Shown here piece after piece: positions 60,538 through 64,000 of a DNA stretch of 64,000 bases. The notes beneath the pieces are model-generated. The model was not told the DNA's origin. It did no database searches and saw nothing but the letters and a program-made list of their open reading frames with translations. Origin of the DNA: Desulforhopalus sp. (GTDB lineage: Bacteria > Desulfobacterota > Desulfobulbia > Desulfobulbales > Desulfocapsaceae); NCBI GenBank assembly GCA_030247675.1, contig JAOTRX010000004.1:1-64000 (forward strand), read 5' to 3'. The position numbers were made by a program, and so were the translations under genes. Every line of letters starts with the position of its first letter. Within the stretch, counting starts at the first letter, position 1.

Positions 60538-61793
60538 GAGTTTCGCACCAGCAGGCTGGCATTGGTGATACAGGCGACGCTGGTAGTGTCGCCAAGCCCC
60601 TGGAGATGGGCGGCAACCTGCCGGTGATCCCAGGTTTCTACCCCGATGAGCCGGCAGATGGTGTCATCAAGGCCGGTTACCAGGCCGATACGAATTCGCT
60701 GCGTTTTGGTCATCATCGCCAGTGCTGTGCCGCCATTGCCTTCGTAATGGCCGGCAAGATGACTAAAGGCAGCGGCAAAACCGCCCATCTCGAACCAGGG
60801 GAGAAAGGTTGTCGAGCCGACCCCGTCCCGGCACCTGGCGTACAGGAGCAGGAGACCGCCGTCGCGAACGAACATCGCTGCGTTGTGGACCGCCTTATGG
60901 CTCTGGATGAAGTTGATATCCTTTGGAAAACCGCCGCAGGAGGCGACAACCAGATCAAATTGGGGCGAGCTGATTTCACAGGCCTTGCCGTGGATGGCGC
61001 AGGCCTGTGTAAAGAGTTCCCGGCCCCGGCCGGCCAGGAGATCGCACAGTCTGCCCTGATCGTCAAGGATGCCGTGGATGGCAAGGTGCGCCGGCAGGGT
61101 TTCTTCGATTTCAAAGAGGTCCTCGGCGAGAGGATTGCCGTCCAGACGGCCGGGCTGACAGCCGCTGGCGATGTGCCCTGCCGCGCGGTCGAGAAACAGG
61201 GCATGGTTAGTATAGATTGCCTGGCGCTCGCCGCAACCGGGAAAGATCAGCTTGCGCCCGCCGCCGTATCCGGCAAAATAGTGATGGGAAACCGCCCCCA
61301 TGGTGATGATGGCGCTGGCCGCTGCCAGGTCCCGGCGGTGGCGGATCGGGGTGTTGCGTGTCGTCTTGCCCTGCTCCGTGAAGATATCAGGTTCCCGGCA
61401 GTCATGATGGATGAAGGTCAGCTCGTCGTACAGCTGGCCGTAGGCCTGCCGGCATTCTTCATCGCTTTGCCGGGCGTGGGTGCCGTAGGCGACAATGACC
61501 CGCAGCACCCCTGGCGCCATGCCATGCGCCTGCAGTTCGCCGATCAGGACCGGCAGGTATTCGGCATAGCCGCAAAGCCTGGTTTTATCGGCCACTACCA
61601 GCACCGGCCGGGACAGGTCGAGCGGATTTGCGGCAAGGGCATGTCGCAGCCGCGTCTGAAAAAGGGCGGGGGTGATGAGGGCTTTTTGCTCCTGTGTCCG
61701 CAGGATGGCGCTGTGGACCGGCAGGTGCAGTGAGCGTATCTCATCGCCGTAGGGAAGATCGAAGGTGCTGGTGGTCATCTTATTTTTCTCCAT
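60534..61793 (-). CDS. LarA-like nickel-dependent hydroxyacid racemase/epimerase
   Basis: A 419-residue protein of the LarA (DUF2088) superfamily, which racemises 2-hydroxyacids using a nickel-pincer cofactor. The N-terminal domain shows 'VVADKTRLCGYAEYLPVL' and 'VAYGTHARQSDEE'; 'GAVSHHYFAGYGGGRKLIFPG' contains the His and Lys expected around the cofactor-bearing lysine. The start is at 61793 (AAAGGA 4 bp upstream) or at 61778 (GGAG, 9 bp). larB, larC and larE, needed to make the cofactor, are not in the window. Substrate cannot be told from sequence; LarA homologues act on lactate, malate, 2-hydroxyglutarate and others. It leads the unit with the GGT-family gene and probably the TRAP genes. 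Confidence 0.88.
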   Translation of the reverse strand: MEKNKMTTSTFDLPYGDEIRSLHLPVHSAILRTQEQKALITPALFQTRLRHALAANPLDLSRPVLVVADKTRLCGYAEYLPVLIGELQAHGMAPGVLRVIVAYGTHARQSDEECRQAYGQLYDELTFIHHDCREPDIFTEQGKTTRNTPIRHRRDLAAASAIITMGAVSHHYFAGYGGGRKLIFPGCGERQAIYTNHALFLDRAAGHIASGCQPGRLDGNPLAEDLFEIEETLPAHLAIHGILDDQGRLCDLLAGRGRELFTQACAIHGKACEISSPQFDLVVASCGGFPKDINFIQSHKAVHNAAMFVRDGGLLLLYARCRDGVGSTTFLPWFEMGGFAAAFSHLAGHYEGNGGTALAMMTKTQRIRIGLVTGLDDTICRLIGVETWDHRQVAAHLQGLGDTTSVACITNASLLVRNS

Positions 61794-61823
61794 TGTCCTT
61801 TATCCGCAGTCGATCAAGATACA

Positions 61824-61868
61824 AAAAAGGCCGGATTCATCTGCTAAGCACAAATGATCCGGCCTTTT
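61824..61868 (-). terminator. Rho-independent terminator of the zinc-ribbon gene
   Basis: Arms AAAAAGGCCGGATTCAT (61824-61840) and ATGATCCGGCCTTTT (61854-61868) form a long stem with one bulged base. On the minus strand a T6 run follows. It lies 25 bp after the zinc-ribbon stop codon and 30 bp upstream of the LarA-like gene, so that gene must have its own promoter nearby or depend on read-through. Confidence 0.85.
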
Positions 61869-61893
61869 AAAATGGTGCGGTGTCGGCGCGAGC

Positions 61894-62109
61894 TCAGGCG
61901 GGTTCGTCAAAATCCAGTTTATAAAAATCAACGGCCTGCCTGGTGAGTTCGAGCGGGCTCTTCGACTGCAGGATGTATTCCGCACTGCAGTCGGTGCAGG
62001 TGATGGAGTCACCGACAGTGAAATAATACTCGATAGGGATGTTTTTCAGGCATACTTCACATTTGAAATACTTGATGTGCTTGTCTACGTGTTTGCTGAT
62101 TTTCCCCAT
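61894..62109 (-). CDS. Small zinc-ribbon protein
   Basis: A 71-residue protein with two CxxC pairs: 'KCEVCLKNIP' and 'TCTDCSAEYI', 21 residues apart, typical of a zinc ribbon. The N-terminal 'KHVDKHIKYF' is basic and the C-terminus acidic. No family name is certain. It is flanked by a clear terminator downstream and by uvrC upstream (187-bp gap). Function unknown; nucleic-acid or protein binding is plausible. Confidence 0.75.
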   Translation of the reverse strand: MGKISKHVDKHIKYFKCEVCLKNIPIEYYFTVGDSITCTDCSAEYILQSKSPLELTRQAVDFYKLDFDEPA

Positions 62110-62296
62110 AATCCCGCCCTTGATAATCTAAAGGTTCTTATCGCTTCACCTATACAGACATAGTATTGGTAATACTCATCTTTGATCAAGTCAATGAGAA
62201 TCATGAAGACAGGGCCGGCAGACAGTCGGCAAACCGCGGCAATTGCCGGGAAAATCCAGCCGGGACGACGGTGGATTTATGAAAGGTAGCAGTGGA

Positions 62297-64000
62297 TCAA
62301 TTGCCGTCCCCGGTGATTTCCCGGCCGTGGAAGAAATTGAAGATCGTCGATGCCAGCTCCGGACCGATTCCTTTGACTTCCATGAGTTCCGGGGTAGTGG
62401 CTGCCTTGAGCCGTTTCAGGCTGCCCATGTGGCGAAGCAGTTCCTGCTTTTTGGTGGTGCCGATACCGGGGATCTGGTCGATGGCCGAGGCGAGGGTGGC
62501 CTTGCCTCGGAGTTTGCGGTGGAAGGTGATGCCGTAGCGGTGTGATTCGTCGCGGATACGCATCAGGAAAAGCAGGACTGGGTTGTGCGCCGGTAGGACA
62601 ATCGGGTTCTTCCGGCCCGGCTTATAGAGTTTTTCCCCCTCTTCCTGCTTTTCCTTGGCGATCCCCAGCCAGTCGATGCTGTCAGTTATTCCCAATTCGC
62701 CTGCGACTGCAAGGGCCATGCCGAGCTGGCCCTTGCCGCCATCGACGAGGAAGAGGTCGGGAAGGTTTTCCTCCTCCATGCCGCGGCGTAATCGCCGTTC
62801 CAGAACCTCCTTCATCATCGCGTAATCGTTGGGGCCTTCGACGGTTTTTATCTTGTAATGGCGGAAATTCGCCTTGTCCGGTTCGCCCAGATGAAAAGCC
62901 ACCAGCGAGCCTATTGCCTGCTTGCCGCTGATATTGGAGATATCAAGGCATTCGATGCTCAGCGGCGGACGGGCGAGATGGAGGGTCTTCTGCAAGCTCT
63001 CGCCGAGTTTGTCCCAGGATCGGCTCTTCTGTTCCTTTTCCTCGAAGGACTGCAGGGCATTGGCGGTGGCCATGGCGACCAGCTGCAGGGAATCGCCCCG
63101 CTGCGGGATCTTCAAGGAAATGCGGCCACCAGCGCTGTCGCCGAGATGCTCGGTGAGCAGCTCAAGATCGGCCGGGGCAAAGGGCAGGAGAATTTCCCCC
63201 GGGATGAGGGCGTCGCTGTCGTAGAACTGGCTGAGGACCTGGGAAAGGATCGAGGCGTCGTCGCCGTAAGGGTCGGCGAGAAAGAAAGTCCGGCTGCCGT
63301 TGAGCAGGCCGTTTCTGATAAAGAGAATGGCGATTATCACCGCCGCGTCTTTTCTGGCAAAGCCGAAGACATCCTGGTCCTTGTTGTGGCTGGCGGCAAT
63401 GACTTGTTTTTCCAGGGTGGTGGAGAGGGCGGCGATCTGGTCCCTGAGTTCTGCCGCCCTTTCGAAATCAAGTTCCTCGGCGGCGGCGGACATCTGCTGG
63501 GTAAGGGTCTGGGTCAGGTCGCGGTTGCGGCCTTCAAGGAGCATGATGATTTTGTTGACATGTTCCAGGTATAAAGAACGGTCGGCACCTCCAGCGCATG
63601 GCGCCAGACACCGGCCGATCTGCCGGTTGAGGCAGGGCCGTGGCCGGGGCTTCAACTCACTGCTCTTGCAGTTTCTCAGGGGAAACAGAGCGGCAATGAG
63701 GCGGAGCGTCGCCCACATGCTGCCGACCGAGGAAAAAGGCCCGAAGTAGCGGGCCTTGTCGCGGCTCTTGCGCCTGGCCATGAATACCCGTGGCCAGGTT
63801 TCCTGAACGGTTACCTTGATGTAGGGATAGTTTTTATCATCACGGAGGATGATGTTGTACTTCGGCTTGTGTTTCTTGATGAGGGAGGCCTCAAGGATCA
63901 GCGCCTCCTTTTCGGTATTGGTGATGATGGTATCGACCTTGCGGACATGGTGCAGCATGACGGCGGTTTTGCTGTGCGCGGCCCCCGAGTAATGGGCGTA
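62297..64000 (-). CDS. uvrC: Excinuclease ABC subunit C (5' end beyond the window)
   Basis: Dual-incision nuclease of UvrABC nucleotide excision repair. About 567 residues are visible and the frame stays open to base 64000, where the N-terminal GIY-YIG nuclease domain is entered ('HYSGAAHSKTAVMLHHVRKV', then 'TNTEKEALILEASLIKKHKP'). Next come the four-Cys linker region ('CKSSEL', 'CLNRQIGRCLAPCAG'), UVR domain ('LDFERAAELRDQIAALS'), the RNase H-like endonuclease domain ('IECLDISNISGKQAIGSLVA', 'GPNDYAMMKEVLERRLRRG', 'LVDGGKGQL') and C-terminal helix-hairpin-helix pair ('IPGIGTTKKQELL', 'VKGIGPELASTIF'). An in-frame ATG at 63958 is internal, not the start. Confidence 0.97.
   Translation of the reverse strand, partial: YAHYSGAAHSKTAVMLHHVRKVDTIITNTEKEALILEASLIKKHKPKYNIILRDDKNYPYIKVTVQETWPRVFMARRKSRDKARYFGPFSSVGSMWATLRLIAALFPLRNCKSSELKPRPRPCLNRQIGRCLAPCAGGADRSLYLEHVNKIIMLLEGRNRDLTQTLTQQMSAAAEELDFERAAELRDQIAALSTTLEKQVIAASHNKDQDVFGFARKDAAVIIAILFIRNGLLNGSRTFFLADPYGDDASILSQVLSQFYDSDALIPGEILLPFAPADLELLTEHLGDSAGGRISLKIPQRGDSLQLVAMATANALQSFEEKEQKSRSWDKLGESLQKTLHLARPPLSIECLDISNISGKQAIGSLVAFHLGEPDKANFRHYKIKTVEGPNDYAMMKEVLERRLRRGMEEENLPDLFLVDGGKGQLGMALAVAGELGITDSIDWLGIAKEKQEEGEKLYKPGRKNPIVLPAHNPVLLFLMRIRDESHRYGITFHRKLRGKATLASAIDQIPGIGTTKKQELLRHMGSLKRLKAATTPELMEVKGIGPELASTIFNFFHGREITGDGN

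Noticed and set aside
60606..61733. 375-codon plus-strand frame
   Set aside because: Entirely opposite the LarA-like gene, which has clear family motifs; the frame shows no domain.

Overview
The window looks like chromosomal DNA from a Gram-negative anaerobe, most likely a Desulfobacterota (Desulfobulbales-like) sulfate or sulfur bacterium. This is inferred from family content: selenocysteine synthase SelA, a giant acyl-CoA dehydratase activase, LPS Kdo transferase, type IV pilus ATPase PilT, sigma-54 signalling, a fused TAXI-type TRAP transporter and a cyclic beta-glucan synthase. No rRNA, tRNA, CRISPR array, prophage or intact insertion sequence was recognised.

Region by region. (1) 0.3-5.3 kb: selA overlapping a degenerate-GGDEF/TPR protein, then pilT. 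(2) 5.4-10.1 kb: comEC and waaA on the minus strand, rsmE on the plus strand. (3) 10.1-18.6 kb (minus): a probable lysine-catabolic operon, namely a 1419-residue dehydratase activase, an ALDH7-type aminoadipate-semialdehyde dehydrogenase, L-lysine 6-aminotransferase and glutaryl-CoA dehydrogenase. (4) 18.6-30.0 kb: a small ribbon-helix-helix gene with its own candidate operator, then an envelope-stress-like region: a cytosolic PAS histidine kinase, a PAS-containing NtrC-type regulator, a stand-alone receiver paralogue, and YtxH, DUF948-like, DUF1207, BON, DUF3309, surface-protein and AAA+ genes. (5) 30.3-39.8 kb: a 2914-residue cyclic beta-1,2-glucan synthase and a secreted CAP-domain protein. 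(6) 40.4-44.7 kb: an SDR oxidoreductase convergent with a compact, GC-rich KAS III - GNAT-like - KAS III - acyl carrier protein operon. (7) 45.4-54.5 kb: a signalling block (PAS-LuxR, REC-PAS-kinase, REC with degenerate HD-GYP, REC-HDOD, FIST sensor and its kinase). (8) 54.5-64 kb: a basic secreted protein, a LarA - gamma-glutamyltransferase - TAXI TRAP transporter cluster, a zinc-ribbon protein and uvrC, which runs off the right edge.

The most striking structure is regulatory. Three 47-bp elements at 19949-19995, 23501-23547 and 25875-25921 each carry two sites related to the palindrome TGTTGCATGCAACA, spaced exactly 33 bp apart. Each lies about 100 bp upstream of a strong -24/-12 promoter (GGCAC-N5-TTGC). 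These promoters face the stand-alone receiver gene, the YtxH operon and the BON/DUF3309 genes. They very probably define the local regulon of the NtrC-type regulator at 19994-21706, with a receiver-only paralogue of that regulator among its targets.

Two other structures stand out. One is a 53-bp palindromic repeat present three times (26805, 30167, and inverted at 52042). The other is the two-KAS III/GNAT/ACP operon, which resembles a minimal acyl-condensation pathway of unknown product. All assignments come from reading translated sequence and motifs; no database search was run.
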